This document shows positions 16,061-25,689 of a DNA stretch of 47,542 bases, in pieces. Made by a program: the position numbers and the translations under genes. This DNA comes from Candidatus Margulisiibacteriota bacterium (GTDB lineage: Bacteria > Margulisbacteria > Marinamargulisbacteria > SXXA01 > SICP01): NCBI GenBank assembly GCA_009691415.1, contig SICP01000011.1, positions 1 through 47,542 of the forward strand, in the 5' to 3' direction. The notes under the pieces are model-generated. The model was not told the origin of the DNA. It did no database searches and saw only the letters and a program-made list of their open reading frames with translations. Every line of letters starts with the position of its first letter. Within the stretch, counting starts at the first letter, position 1.

Positions 16061-17242
16061 TTATAGGACAGGAGTGCAAAACTGTTGATAACGATCTTGA
16101 CCTGTTTTTATTTCTTTGACCAATGTCTCCAAAGTTTTATATCCCTTAAACATCCTAGAGTCGTCTAAAATGCACGGCTTTAACCCATTTTTTATCAAAA
16201 GCGAATTCAAAATTGGATACACCAAAGCACGATGATTCCCATCATGGAACAAGTGAGTGACCATGCAACTTCGAATAAATTTTGCCACCGCACTAAGTTT
16301 TTTATCTGCAGACTCAGCAACTGAAATATCTTGATGATACACATCCAATAAGCTCTGCAACAAAACCTCAGAGTCCTTGCGATTATAATAATTTGTCGTC
16401 ACAAAGTACTGATTTTGCTTCAAATAATATTGTTCAAGGTAAGAGGGAAACTTTTCATCTGGACCAGTCGTAGACAAGATGCCTAAATCCTCAAGTTCTT
16501 TCAGGGCACCAGGCTCAATTTTATCTGCAGGAAACTCATACCTACGCTCGGCATCAGCAAACCCCTTAGGACGAATTTCATTTCTAACCATCGTAAATTG
16601 ATGAATATATTTAATATAGGGTACAGTCACGACATCATCACAATGTTTAAACGCATAATGATAGGCAAATAACATATTCTTATAATAATGTGATTCAAGC
16701 TTATCAGGATTGTCTAAAATGGCAGGATTATCTGCAGATTGAACAGCGAAAGGTACACATAAACGCCAAAATCCTTCTGGTGGAAAACCGGGCAAATACT
16801 TATTCGTAAAGGATTTGATCTCATCTAAATTTTGAAGATGAATACCATAGGCCACCATCATTTCTTGTAAAGCTTTAGGTAAAGACACCGATCCAGACTC
16901 ATGTTCCGACTGAGGAGATCTTGGAGTCCCAAGATCTACCGGATCCTTAAGAAGAGTCACTAAATCAGAAACATCCTGTGTGGTGTACCTCAGTTTTGGG
17001 TGATTATCAAAACAAATCGAAAGTGTATTCAACGTCGATAGACCGCACACGTTTAATTTCTGAATCAACGATTTTTTTTGTTCTTCTGTACCCATGCAAC
17101 AGCGACCTGATACCAATGACTGGACCAATTCCTCGGGCTTTCTCTGAGCCGCAGCCGCTAAAATTTTCGTCACAACAGGTCGTAAAACTAGTGCATAAAT
17201 AGTAGAGTTATTTTTCAATGCTTGTTGAAATAGATATGCCAT
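16061..17242 (-). CDS. Fic-domain protein (putative AMP-transferase/effector)
   Basis: A 393-residue protein with a C-terminal Fic motif HLFHDGNHR at residues 330-338, matching the H-x-F-x-[DE]-G-N-x-R core needed for nucleotide transfer to target hydroxyl groups. The usual Pro after His is Leu, and the usual second Gly/Lys is His. The N-terminal 250 residues match no domain I recognise. I chose ATG at 17242 (MAYLFQQALKN) because GAGGG lies just upstream; a longer frame to 17299 lacks such a site. Host-associated bacteria use such proteins as secreted effectors. It leads an operon with dus and the glycosidase. Confidence 0.8.
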   Translation of the reverse strand: MAYLFQQALKNNSTIYALVLRPVVTKILAAAAQRKPEELVQSLVSGRCCMGTEEQKKSLIQKLNVCGLSTLNTLSICFDNHPKLRYTTQDVSDLVTLLKDPVDLGTPRSPQSEHESGSVSLPKALQEMMVAYGIHLQNLDEIKSFTNKYLPGFPPEGFWRLCVPFAVQSADNPAILDNPDKLESHYYKNMLFAYHYAFKHCDDVVTVPYIKYIHQFTMVRNEIRPKGFADAERRYEFPADKIEPGALKELEDLGILSTTGPDEKFPSYLEQYYLKQNQYFVTTNYYNRKDSEVLLQSLLDVYHQDISVAESADKKLSAVAKFIRSCMVTHLFHDGNHRALVYPILNSLLIKNGLKPCILDDSRMFKGYKTLETLVKEIKTGQDRYQQFCTPVL

Positions 17243-17308
17243 TTTTATCCCTCGACTAATTATCGATCGATTCAAAAATTTCATAAAATTCAGAATCAAA
17301 GCTAAAAC

Positions 17309-17337
17309 TTGATAATTACCAAGGGAATGAGTATTCT
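17309..17337 (+). promoter_or_regulatory. promoter of the CDGSH-ispG operon (leaderless)
   Basis: TTGATA (17309-17314) and TATTCT (17332-17337) are spaced by 17 bases, close to the sigma-70 consensus. The ATG of the CDGSH gene begins six bases after the -10 box and has no Shine-Dalgarno, so the mRNA should start at or next to the ATG. This is the clearest leaderless case in the window. Confidence 0.55.
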
Positions 17338-17343
17338 AAATCT

Positions 17344-17586
17344 ATGCTAGACGAAACCCCTAAAATCGTCAAAAAACAAAGTATCGGTTTACTCCTTCAG
17401 CCAGGAACCTATTTTTTCTGTCGTTGCGGCCTTTCTCAAGACCAACCTTTTTGTGATGGTGCGCATCAAGGTACCGATTTTCGCCCTAAAAAATTTACAC
17501 TAAACGAACCTACACAAGCAAATCTATGTCTGTGTAAACACACTCAAACCTCGCCCTATTGTGATGGCACACATCGTAAAATATAG
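17344..17586 (+). CDS. double CDGSH-type iron-sulfur protein
   Basis: An 80-residue protein with two CDGSH-like Fe-S motifs. The first is CRCGLSQDQPFCDGAH and the second is CLCKHTQTSPYCDGTH, each with the three Cys and one His that hold a 2Fe-2S cluster (C-x-C ... C-D-G-x-H). The tandem arrangement resembles the MitoNEET-related (Miner2-like) class, monomers with two clusters. It is cytoplasmic. The gene ends three bases before ispG, so both are in one transcript. Its partner may be Fe-S enzyme maturation or redox sensing. Confidence 0.9.
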   Translation: MLDETPKIVKKQSIGLLLQPGTYFFCRCGLSQDQPFCDGAHQGTDFRPKKFTLNEPTQANLCLCKHTQTSPYCDGTHRKI

Positions 17587-17589
17587 ACC

Positions 17590-18813
17590 ATGATCATAAG
17601 AAGAAAAACGCCGACTATTTCAATTGGCACTATATTAATGGGTTCAGACCATCCCATCGTCATACAGTCCATGACCAACACGCCAACAGCTGATATTAAT
17701 GCCACTGTTGCACAAGTCAAAGAACTGGCAGATGCCGGTTCCGAACTCGTCAGACTCACTGTTAACGATTTCGAAGCCACAGCCGCGATTCCAGAAATTG
17801 TCAAAAAACTAACCGCTCTAAACTGCCACGTCCCCCTTATCGGAGACTTTCACTACAACGGACATATTCTTCTCACCAAATATCCAGAGACGGCCCAAGC
17901 CCTCTCAAAATACCGCATCAATCCCGGCAACGTTGGCAAAGGCGAAAAGCACGACGAAAATTTTGCCACTATGGTTCAAGTCGCCATCAAACACGATAAA
18001 CCCGTACGCATTGGCGTAAACTGGGGTTCCCTCGACCAAGAACTTTTTACCAAACGAATGGACGATAATGCAAAGTTGGCTCAACCAAAAGACTTTAAAG
18101 AAGTCGTCATAGAAGCCATGATTTCTAGTGCGCTAGACAGCGCCGCCTATGCAAAAAAACTAGGCCTCGCACACAACAAAATCGTCCTCAGCGTCAAAAT
18201 GTCCGAAGTCCAAGATATGATCAGTGTCTACCAAAAAATCTGCAAGCAAACCGACTACGTCATGCACCTTGGCCTCACAGAAGCGGGCGGTAACATCAAA
18301 GGCATCGCAGCCAGTTCTGCAGCGCTTGGTATTCTCTTGCAGCAAGGCTACGGAGACACCATTCGTATGTCGCTTACACCAGAACCAGGCGTTAGCAGAG
18401 ACCTCGAAGTACGCGCCTGCAAAGCCCTCTTACAATCCATGGATTTTCGATATTTCATGCCCTCCGTCACCAGTTGTCCCGGATGTGGCCGCACCAATAG
18501 CAATAAATTTGTCGAACTCGCAAAAGACATTAACACCTATATCGAAATCACCATGCCCCATTGGAAATTACATTATCCAGGAGTGGAAAAAATGAAAGTG
18601 GCCGTCATGGGTTGCGTCGTCAATGGCCCTGGAGAAAGCAAGTATGCAGACATTGGCATCAGCCTTCCCGGCAGTTCCGAGAAACCTTCGATACCCATTT
18701 TTCAAGACGGCGAACTTCTTATGACGCTCAAAGGAGATGACCCCAAAATAAAAGAAACGTTTATAGAAATTCTAGAAACGTATATTCAAAAGAAATTTAG
18801 CGTCTCTTCTTAG
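17590..18813 (+). CDS. ispG: 4-hydroxy-3-methylbut-2-enyl diphosphate synthase (IspG/GcpE)
   Basis: A 407-residue 4Fe-4S enzyme of the MEP isoprenoid pathway that makes HMBPP from methylerythritol cyclodiphosphate. The N-terminal TIM barrel has PIVIQSMTNT at 22-31 and INPGNVG near 116. The C-terminal cluster domain has SCPGCGRTNSNK near 300 and the third Cys in VMGCVVNGPGESKYADIG near 340. Length matches the single-domain proteobacterial form. It follows the CDGSH gene by three bases. Its end overlaps the end of the convergent A-type carrier by four bases. Isoprenoids made here also supply the prenyl chain for menaquinone. Confidence 0.96.
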   Translation: MIIRRKTPTISIGTILMGSDHPIVIQSMTNTPTADINATVAQVKELADAGSELVRLTVNDFEATAAIPEIVKKLTALNCHVPLIGDFHYNGHILLTKYPETAQALSKYRINPGNVGKGEKHDENFATMVQVAIKHDKPVRIGVNWGSLDQELFTKRMDDNAKLAQPKDFKEVVIEAMISSALDSAAYAKKLGLAHNKIVLSVKMSEVQDMISVYQKICKQTDYVMHLGLTEAGGNIKGIAASSAALGILLQQGYGDTIRMSLTPEPGVSRDLEVRACKALLQSMDFRYFMPSVTSCPGCGRTNSNKFVELAKDINTYIEITMPHWKLHYPGVEKMKVAVMGCVVNGPGESKYADIGISLPGSSEKPSIPIFQDGELLMTLKGDDPKIKETFIEILETYIQKKFSVSS

Positions 18814-19232
18814 ACCGCAAACGAACTCCCGCAAGAACACGATTTCTTAACATTGGGATTTTGAATCTGAAAGCCAGACATCAAAAGCGATTCCACATAA
18901 TCCAACTGTGATCCGATCACAAAGAAATAACTTATTTTATCCACGATCGCAAATGCCCCATTGGCATGTTGGAAAATCTTATCCCCACGATCCCTAGCCT
19001 CTGACACAAGCGCCAAATCCATTGTATAAGAATTGCCAGAACAGCCATCTTTAACCACTTTTACCAGCAGGCCGTAGTCTTCGAAAGACTTACTATCTAC
19101 AGAGCAAAAATGACGAATTTTCTCTGCCGCGATATCCGTAACGCCAAACCCAGACGCAACCGGAGAAATCGTGGATTTCTCTTTCTCCGGAACCGGTACA
19201 AAAACTTTTTTTACATTTCCACAATCTGACAT
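18810..19232 (-). CDS. A-type iron-sulfur carrier (IscA/ErpA/HesB-like)
   Basis: A 140-residue protein with an A-type scaffold domain after a 28-residue N-terminal extension. The three cluster Cys are visible: Cys in KVVKDGCSGNSY and two in the C-terminal CSCGSSFAV. The core DIAAEKIRHF and LDYVESLLMSGFQIQNPN are family-like. Such proteins hand Fe-S clusters to targets. In E. coli ErpA does this for IspG, whose gene converges here with a four-base overlap. It is the last gene of the minus-strand operon, nine bases after fbaB. I leave the symbol open because IscA, ErpA and SufA cannot be separated by eye. Confidence 0.88.
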   Translation of the reverse strand: MSDCGNVKKVFVPVPEKEKSTISPVASGFGVTDIAAEKIRHFCSVDSKSFEDYGLLVKVVKDGCSGNSYTMDLALVSEARDRGDKIFQHANGAFAIVDKISYFFVIGSQLDYVESLLMSGFQIQNPNVKKSCSCGSSFAV

Positions 19233-19241
19233 AATATCCTA

Positions 19242-20297
19242 CTAGGCTACAGTAACTTCCGGTGTTAAGTAAACATCCTGGATCGCATTTAAAAGGTTTG
19301 CACCTTCTTGAATGGGCTTTTGAAACGCTTTGCGTCCAGAAATAAGTCCCATGCCACCTGCACGTTTATTAATAACCGCTGTGGCTACTGCGTCTTGCAA
19401 ATCGTTATCACCTGATGCGCCACCAGAATTAATAAGTCCCATACGTCCCATGTAGCAATTGACTACTTGGTAACGACACAAATCAATGGGATGATCACTG
19501 GATAAATCTGTGTAAACTTTCTTGTGCGTTTTTCCAAAATTGAGTGCTGTAAATCCACCATTATTTTCTGGAAGTTTTTGTTTGATAATGTCAGCTTCTA
19601 TCGTAACTCCCAAGTGATTGGCTTGTCCTGTTAAATCAGCTGCCGCGTGATAATCCACACCCTCTTTTTTGAATCCGTTATTGCGTAAATAGCACCACAA
19701 AATAGTCGCCATACCTAGTTCATGTGCATGTTTAAATGCTTGGCTCACTTCAATAATCTGGCGAGAACTTTCCTCAGAACCAAAATAAATTGTGGCACCT
19801 ACTGCAGTGCATCCCATGTCATACGCTTGCTCAACATCAGCAAACATCAGTTGGTCAAATTTATTCGGATAGGTCATCAATTCGTTATGATTTAGTTTTA
19901 AAATAAACGGGATTTTATGCGCATATTTCCGGGACATACTTCCCAAAACGCCCAACGTAGAAGCAATCGCATTACAGCCCCCCTCAATCGCCAATTTCAC
20001 AATATTTTCTGGATCAAAATAAGCTGGGTTAGGTGCGAAAGATGCACCCGCAGTGTGCTCAATTCCTTGGTCGACTGGCAAAATCGACACATAACCCGTA
20101 TTGGCCAAACGTCCATGTCCATACAGTGTTTGCAAACTTGAAAGAACGCGGTTGTTACGATCAGAGTGAGAGAAAATCCGATCGACAAAATCAGATCCTG
20201 GCACATGCAATAATTCTTTAGAAACTTTGGGTGTATTAAACCCTAATAAATACTCAGATTGATCAGCCAAAATTGACTGGATAGATTGATAGGACAT
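19242..20297 (-). CDS. fbaB: class I fructose-bisphosphate aldolase (DhnA/FbaB type)
   Basis: A 351-residue Schiff-base aldolase of glycolysis and gluconeogenesis, the same length as E. coli FbaB (350). Recognisable segments are [18 protein letters not shown] near residue 68, [10 protein letters not shown] near 133, [11 protein letters not shown] near 172, [19 protein letters not shown] near 230, and the phosphate-site [14 protein letters not shown] near 283. A GAGTTC stretch lies before the start. It follows menE by 38 bases and precedes the A-type carrier by nine, so it belongs to the men operon transcript. Confidence 0.95.
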   Translation of the reverse strand: MSYQSIQSILADQSEYLLGFNTPKVSKELLHVPGSDFVDRIFSHSDRNNRVLSSLQTLYGHGRLANTGYVSILPVDQGIEHTAGASFAPNPAYFDPENIVKLAIEGGCNAIASTLGVLGSMSRKYAHKIPFILKLNHNELMTYPNKFDQLMFADVEQAYDMGCTAVGATIYFGSEESSRQIIEVSQAFKHAHELGMATILWCYLRNNGFKKEGVDYHAAADLTGQANHLGVTIEADIIKQKLPENNGGFTALNFGKTHKKVYTDLSSDHPIDLCRYQVVNCYMGRMGLINSGGASGDNDLQDAVATAVINKRAGGMGLISGRKAFQKPIQEGANLLNAIQDVYLTPEVTVA

Positions 20298-20335
20298 AAT
20301 GAACTCCTTAAAAAATAATCAGATTTGTAATTCGA

Positions 20336-21517
20336 TTATAAAGACTTCGCCGCATTCTTCCAAGTGACAGATGAGGGACGGTTATCCCAAGGTAAAAAAC
20401 GGATCGGAATTTTAAAATTGGGCAGTAAGCTTTTTAACTTTTCCAGATTAGGAATGCCATCCACAAATGCAACGGGTCGAAATCCAAATTCTGCGTCATT
20501 TTCTGATACTACATACGCCTGCGTCACATCACTTTCAAGAAGTGCGCATTCAATTTCCTCTGGCTGAATATTTTCCCCACCCGAAATAAACATGCGATCC
20601 AAACGACCCAACACATGTAACCGACCCAGCTTATCGATAAAGCCCCGATCTTTCGTATGAAACCAAGCGTCTCTCTCATGATCAGAATTTAAATATCCCA
20701 AAAAGAGGGTGGGACCCTTTACTAAAATTTCTCCATTATCTGCGATTTTTAGCTCACGGTCACATAATAAATGCCCCCCTGTCTGGGTCTCTTCCCATGA
20801 TCGATCAGACGACGTGGTGGTTACCTGAGAGCTCATTTCCGTCAGTCCATAGGTTGTGTAAAGAGGAACCCCCAAATCATAGGCGCGTTTTAATAAACTC
20901 TTAGAAGCTGGACCTCCGCCCAAAAGAACGACATGTAATCTCGAAAAATCAGTCCCTTCAGTTAATAAACGGTGCAACTGTGTCGGCACCATCGAAACAT
21001 GCGTCACGCTTTCAAACGAATGTCCCAAAACAACCGTCGCCCCAGACAAAAAACACCGAAACAAAATCCCTAGGCCCCCCACATGAAACAACGGCAAATT
21101 AAGTAGCCACGCATCCCCAGGAATCAACGGCATATTGTGCAAAGTGGACGATGCATTAATACGATAATTTTCAAAAGAATGGACAGCGATTTTAGGTGCG
21201 CTGGTTGTGCCAGATGTTAAGAGGTATGTGGCTGCACTCGGAACAATGTTGGTAGCCAAGTTTATATAATGCTGACGCTGATCTTGAGGCAGTCGTGTAT
21301 TCAAAAGAAATGCAATTTTCTCCGCACGAAAAATCGCCCACAATTTTACAATATCCTCCAAAGTGCCCGTCGGACACCAGGTCGTAATGTCTTTTGTAAT
21401 AGCGTGGGCGTCTATTAAACGATGTAATTCAGCATATGAAATGTGATCCGTTCCGGAGCGAATAGCGGTTGCGTTGGGATGGAGTTCAGCCTGCTTTTTG
21501 ATAGGGCAAAATAACAT
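20336..21517 (-). CDS. menE: o-succinylbenzoate-CoA ligase
   Basis: A 393-residue, somewhat short acyl-adenylating enzyme that activates o-succinylbenzoate with CoA and ATP in menaquinone synthesis. The ATP-binding P-loop-like motif is LLTSGTTSAPKIAVHS near residue 98. TTYGLTEMSSQV follows near 230, then KTKDRG-like FHTKDRGFIDKLGRLHVLGR near 292 and the hinge to the small domain. The C-terminal catalytic Lys appears as TWKNAAKSL at the very end. The assignment rests on these motifs plus the clustering with menC, menA and menB. Confidence 0.92.
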   Translation of the reverse strand: MLFCPIKKQAELHPNATAIRSGTDHISYAELHRLIDAHAITKDITTWCPTGTLEDIVKLWAIFRAEKIAFLLNTRLPQDQRQHYINLATNIVPSAATYLLTSGTTSAPKIAVHSFENYRINASSTLHNMPLIPGDAWLLNLPLFHVGGLGILFRCFLSGATVVLGHSFESVTHVSMVPTQLHRLLTEGTDFSRLHVVLLGGGPASKSLLKRAYDLGVPLYTTYGLTEMSSQVTTTSSDRSWEETQTGGHLLCDRELKIADNGEILVKGPTLFLGYLNSDHERDAWFHTKDRGFIDKLGRLHVLGRLDRMFISGGENIQPEEIECALLESDVTQAYVVSENDAEFGFRPVAFVDGIPNLEKLKSLLPNFKIPIRFLPWDNRPSSVTWKNAAKSL

Positions 21518-21552
21518 GTTTGTATCCTAACATAAAAAATAATGCATAGACA

Positions 21553-22431
21553 TTAACCCACCCCACCCAACGTATCCAACCCACAAGCCACCCCAGGCGA
21601 CAACACTTTTGCCCACTCCTCCAAAATAGAAAGCCCTACTTCAGATTCAAAAGAACTACTCAGCACCAAATCCATTCCCGAATGTCTAGGTACTTCCGAC
21701 ACGCGTCCCATCAACGTCGGCTTTACAATTAACGTCGTGAGTCCTGGTACTTCCAACACTTTCGTAATAGGCCATTCTCGAAACGTTTCATCAAGCGCAA
21801 TAGCAATCGCAATATGATCATAAAACTGATTGAGCATAGAAAGATCTTTGAGGGGTTCTTCCACATATGCAATGGGCAAGCCACGCCACTCTCTCTCCGC
21901 AACCAACCACATGTCCATATCCCAGCTACGATTGGCATCCAACCGTAACGTCTCAGAATCTAAAAGAACATCACGCCCCAAATAAGAAATAGTCTCAATT
22001 TCTGATTCTAAATCATGGCGCCCAATTTTAATTTTGAAAACAGAAATCCCACGAACTCTCGCCGCTAAAAGGTGCGATTCCCACGTCTTAGGCTCACCCA
22101 TAATAAGTGCATTTTTAGGAACTGATTTAGCTGCATCAGGCGATAAATAGTCAGCCAAAGCAAGATTTTTTTGAGAGGCTAAATACGTTAAAAGTGCGCT
22201 TTCAAGACCAAAGGCAACCGACGGATACCAGTTGATAGTGTCGGGGAAAACAGGACGTTTTAAAAGCTTTGGAAGCAGTTGAACTTGCTCAAGCACATCG
22301 ACATAAGACTCTTTACTAAATCCAGGCAAAGGTGCAATTTCACCTAGTCCTACAAAGCCTTTATGATCCGAAAGCCGTACATAAATCCCCTTTCGAGTTG
22401 TACCAAAAGACTCAAAAGCTACATCAAACAT
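21553..22431 (-). CDS. menC: o-succinylbenzoate synthase
   Basis: A 292-residue enolase-superfamily enzyme that dehydrates SHCHC to o-succinylbenzoate. The catalytic layout is visible: FKIKIGR near residue 127 (KxK motif), LDANRSWDMDMW near 165, YVEEPLKD near 190 and ALDETFREW near 212 (three metal ligands), and LIVKPTLMG near 232 (second Lys). Its ATG lies inside the 3' end of menA (13-base overlap). It is followed by menE after 35 bases. Length is a little below E. coli MenC (320). Confidence 0.94.
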   Translation of the reverse strand: MFDVAFESFGTTRKGIYVRLSDHKGFVGLGEIAPLPGFSKESYVDVLEQVQLLPKLLKRPVFPDTINWYPSVAFGLESALLTYLASQKNLALADYLSPDAAKSVPKNALIMGEPKTWESHLLAARVRGISVFKIKIGRHDLESEIETISYLGRDVLLDSETLRLDANRSWDMDMWLVAEREWRGLPIAYVEEPLKDLSMLNQFYDHIAIAIALDETFREWPITKVLEVPGLTTLIVKPTLMGRVSEVPRHSGMDLVLSSSFESEVGLSILEEWAKVLSPGVACGLDTLGGVG

Positions 22432-23315
22432 GTGATAGCAGTAAACAGAATCGTATAAATAACCAATAGCCGTCCCGTATCTGCCAAAGCCTTATTTAAA
22501 ATCTCTCCATCACAATTTAAAACAACCTTGATAATAGGGAGTGCAGGGATAAAAACAGCACCCATCCAAACAGAAACGCGCGACATGCCTAAAAATACAG
22601 CAGCAGCTATGCTAAATACATACTCTAAACGTACAAACTTCACACCAAACCGCACAGCAAGCGTACGCTTATTCGCTATCGCATCTCCTATCACATCACG
22701 CAAATTATTTACGGCTAAAATGCCCATCGAAAAAAGTCCCGGCGCCATACCGATCAAAACCGATTCAAACGACCAGCTGAGTACATGGACATAATATGTG
22801 CCGGCAACAGCAACCGGACCAAAAAAGACAAACGCTGTGATATCTCCCAATCCAGAATACGCCAATGGGTAGGGCCCCCCTGTGTACAGATAGCCAAATA
22901 AAATAGACAAAACCCCGATCACAATAATCGGCCAACCCCCCCGATACGCCAAGTACAAGGCCATCAAAAATGCCAAGACAAAGCACAGTATAAACGCAAA
23001 CTTCACGCGATGGGGCGCAATCAGACCCGACTGTGTGACACGAATCGGTCCAATGCGCGCAGCCGTATCCGCCCCTTTTTTGAAATCATAATAATCGTTG
23101 GCCAAATTAGTTCCAATCTGAACTAGTAACGCCGCACTTACAGAAAGAGCCAACCAGATCCAGGCAAAATATCCTTCTTTATAGGCCAACACAGATCCGA
23201 TGACGACAGGGCAAATACTGGCCGCTAAAGTTTTGGGTCTAACGGCTAAAAACCAAGAGTTAAGATTGTCTTTCAAATTTCCCAAAATTGGGTTTCCTTT
23301 TTTCAACAAAAGCAT
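22419..23315 (-). CDS. menA: 1,4-dihydroxy-2-naphthoate polyprenyltransferase
   Basis: A 298-residue integral membrane UbiA-family prenyltransferase that attaches the isoprenoid chain in menaquinone synthesis. The first Asp-rich motif is [14 protein letters not shown] near residue 70, followed by [13 protein letters not shown]. The second, [22 protein letters not shown], lies near 205. Eight or nine hydrophobic helices are visible. The annotated ATG overlaps menB by 56 bases, and the first 20 residues precede the usual start region ([14 protein letters not shown]). A TTG at 23276 is an alternative start. Confidence 0.94.
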   Translation of the reverse strand: MLLLKKGNPILGNLKDNLNSWFLAVRPKTLAASICPVVIGSVLAYKEGYFAWIWLALSVSAALLVQIGTNLANDYYDFKKGADTAARIGPIRVTQSGLIAPHRVKFAFILCFVLAFLMALYLAYRGGWPIIVIGVLSILFGYLYTGGPYPLAYSGLGDITAFVFFGPVAVAGTYYVHVLSWSFESVLIGMAPGLFSMGILAVNNLRDVIGDAIANKRTLAVRFGVKFVRLEYVFSIAAAVFLGMSRVSVWMGAVFIPALPIIKVVLNCDGEILNKALADTGRLLVIYTILFTAITCLM

Positions 23316-24084
23316 TGCGGCCTTCCTGACCTTCTTGACTCATGTAATACAGCATCGTCGCATTTCCCGCCAATTCCTGAAGCCCAGCCTGACCATCACA
23401 ATCCGCATTCAACGCAGACTTTAAACACCGAAGCGCAATAGGGGAGTGCTGTAACATTTCTTTGGCCCACTGCACGGTTTCGATTTCTAATTCTTCATAA
23501 GGGACAACCGTATTGATCAGGCCCATATCCAATGCCTGATGCGCACTATATTGCCGACACAAAAACCAAATCTCTCTCGCTTTTTTTTGCCCAACAATGC
23601 GCGCCATATAAGACGCCCCAAACCCGCCATCAAACGATCCTACTTTGGGGCCGGTTTGGCCAAAAATAGCATTTTCAGCAGCAATAGTCAGATCACACAT
23701 CATTTGTAACACCTGACCACCGCCCACCGCATATCCTGCAACCATGGCAATAATCGGCTTGGGACACGTGCGAATCTGACGCTGAAAATCCAAGACATTC
23801 AAATGGTGATGACCTTCGCCATCTTTATAACCAGAGTCTCCGCGAATACGTTGATCGCCACCAGAACAAAACGCTTTTTCACCTTGGCCTGTTAAAATCA
23901 CCACCCCAATTTGGGGATCGTGTCTGGCATCTTCCAAGGCCACCATCATTTCTTGAACCGTTAACGGGCGAAATGCATTGCGTACTTCGGGACGATTAAT
24001 CGTGATTTTTGCAATGCCTTCTGCTTTCTCATACTTAATATCCGTAAACGTTTTTGCCGTTTCCCACTGTAATGCCGATATCAT
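23260..24084 (-). CDS. menB: 1,4-dihydroxy-2-naphthoyl-CoA synthase
   Basis: A 274-residue crotonase-fold enzyme that closes the second ring of the naphthoquinone. It carries the marks specific for Men[17 protein letters not shown] near residue 32, [15 protein letters not shown] near 72, [17 protein letters not shown] near 116, [15 protein letters not shown] near 142 and WFLCRQYSA near 172. Length is in the normal range. It is ten bases downstream of the GT-C gene and overlaps menA. menF and menD are not in this window; menH is at 28183. Confidence 0.97.
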   Translation of the reverse strand: MISALQWETAKTFTDIKYEKAEGIAKITINRPEVRNAFRPLTVQEMMVALEDARHDPQIGVVILTGQGEKAFCSGGDQRIRGDSGYKDGEGHHHLNVLDFQRQIRTCPKPIIAMVAGYAVGGGQVLQMMCDLTIAAENAIFGQTGPKVGSFDGGFGASYMARIVGQKKAREIWFLCRQYSAHQALDMGLINTVVPYEELEIETVQWAKEMLQHSPIALRCLKSALNADCDGQAGLQELAGNATMLYYMSQEGQEGRNAFVEKRKPNFGKFERQS

Positions 24085-24094
24085 TGTCTTTCTC

Positions 24095-25654
24095 CTATGG
24101 AACCATTTTTCTAAGTAAGTTTAAGTCACTAGAATGTGGATATGCGCGAAGCCCTTCAATTAAAATAGGGCGTGCAAGATCTGGTCTTTTATATCTCAAA
24201 TATATTTTGGATATATTTACATATCCCAATTCATATTGGCTGAGACGAATGCTTTCAAGATAATAATGGGCTGCTTCTTGAATCTGATTTTTTTGTTCCA
24301 AAACCGCACCGACATTGTTGTAAGAAACCCCATATTTTTTGCCTGGACTATTCTCTATTGCGGACATAAATTCTCTCAAGGCAAAGTCTATATCACCAGA
24401 TCTAAAATAGGTCACACCCAAATTGTTATGCAACAAAAAACTCCTGGGCTCCAACTCCAAATCATGCGCGTACAGACGCAAAGGATCCATCCAGTCTTGA
24501 TTGCGACAAATCGTTGTCCCCAATAAAAAAACACCAAATAAAATCAATGCGCCCAATTGTACACGCTGCCATTTTAAAAATTCTATACACAGGCCAAACA
24601 CTCCTAAAAGACCAAGTCCTGGAAGATATAACCAATGTTCTCTGAGTGTCGAAGCCAATGGCGAAAAAACATTTAAAACCGGCAAAAGTCCGATAAAAAA
24701 TATAGCCCAAAAAAACAACATAAGATCTCGTTTTGGATGCCATTTGATCGTTGCAAAAACGACTGCAAAAAGAACCGGTAACCCAATCCATATATAAATC
24801 GTATTGAGACTCGTTTCGACAAAATGATATTCCATATGCAAGTTCATAGGGAAAAGAAATAATTGAATATACGTGAGAACAATACGCGGCACACTCAGAA
24901 GCCGAATAAGAAATGGCGTGTCTGCAATCCAAGACAATGTCCGACTTGTTGCATGCATCACCCCTTGAATCCGAAAGATGCTATACAAACCCCCAATTAA
25001 AAACGTCACCATAAACGAAACCCAAGCCGCAAGAGGGGTCTCTTTTTTGCCAACCCATAGGGCGTATACCATCATGAATCCAGGCAAAATAACTGCATTC
25101 TCTTTGGTGAATAACGCCAAAATATAAAACACAATAGAACAAACAATGGCCCCATTTTTTTTCTGCAAAAAACAATAAAAAGAAATAAGAGAAAACAGCA
25201 TCATCATGGCGTCCCCACGACCAGCCACATAGGTCACGGCCTCAATAGCCAACGGATGAACCCCATAAATCAAAGATAAAGAAAACGAAATGAGCTGAGA
25301 AAAGCCCAGTTTTCGTAAACATAAAAGCAAGAAAGTCATGCTCAAAAAATGAATTAAAATGGACGTCACTCTATATCCAGCAGGGGAGAGGCCCCATAGT
25401 GAAAAATCCAGTTTATACGATAGAATTTGTAAAGGACGATAGAAACTAGAGCCATCAAATGCCTCACCAAATGCGCTCGACGTAAAAATAGAACTCACAG
25501 GAGACTCTGGACGAATCAACGCGTTACCAACGACCATCACTTCGTCATCCCAAATAAATGGGGCTGTGACACTGGGGCCATAAGCCAGTAAAATACAAAA
25601 AGCTAAACAAATAAGTTGAAACCAAGTTGCACGAAATAAAGTCTTAAACATCAT
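24095..25654 (-). CDS. TMTC/PMT-like membrane glycosyltransferase with C-terminal TPRs
   Basis: A 519-residue protein with about ten to eleven hydrophobic helices and a soluble C-terminal end. The first periplasmic loop has [10 protein letters not shown] near residue 33, matching the acidic motif of GT-C glycosyltransferases of the TMTC/PMT type that use polyprenyl-phosphate sugars. [18 protein letters not shown] near 150 and [12 protein letters not shown] near 190 also fit. Residues from about 405 to 515 look like TPR repeats ([28 protein letters not shown]). It probably glycosylates exported proteins or lipids. It is the first gene of the men operon, an unusual partner. Confidence 0.78.
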   Translation of the reverse strand: MMFKTLFRATWFQLICLAFCILLAYGPSVTAPFIWDDEVMVVGNALIRPESPVSSIFTSSAFGEAFDGSSFYRPLQILSYKLDFSLWGLSPAGYRVTSILIHFLSMTFLLLCLRKLGFSQLISFSLSLIYGVHPLAIEAVTYVAGRGDAMMMLFSLISFYCFLQKKNGAIVCSIVFYILALFTKENAVILPGFMMVYALWVGKKETPLAAWVSFMVTFLIGGLYSIFRIQGVMHATSRTLSWIADTPFLIRLLSVPRIVLTYIQLFLFPMNLHMEYHFVETSLNTIYIWIGLPVLFAVVFATIKWHPKRDLMLFFWAIFFIGLLPVLNVFSPLASTLREHWLYLPGLGLLGVFGLCIEFLKWQRVQLGALILFGVFLLGTTICRNQDWMDPLRLYAHDLELEPRSFLLHNNLGVTYFRSGDIDFALREFMSAIENSPGKKYGVSYNNVGAVLEQKNQIQEAAHYYLESIRLSQYELGYVNISKIYLRYKRPDLARPILIEGLRAYPHSSDLNLLRKMVP

Positions 25655-25689
25655 TTACGTAGTATAACAGCTTTAAAAGGATCACAAAA

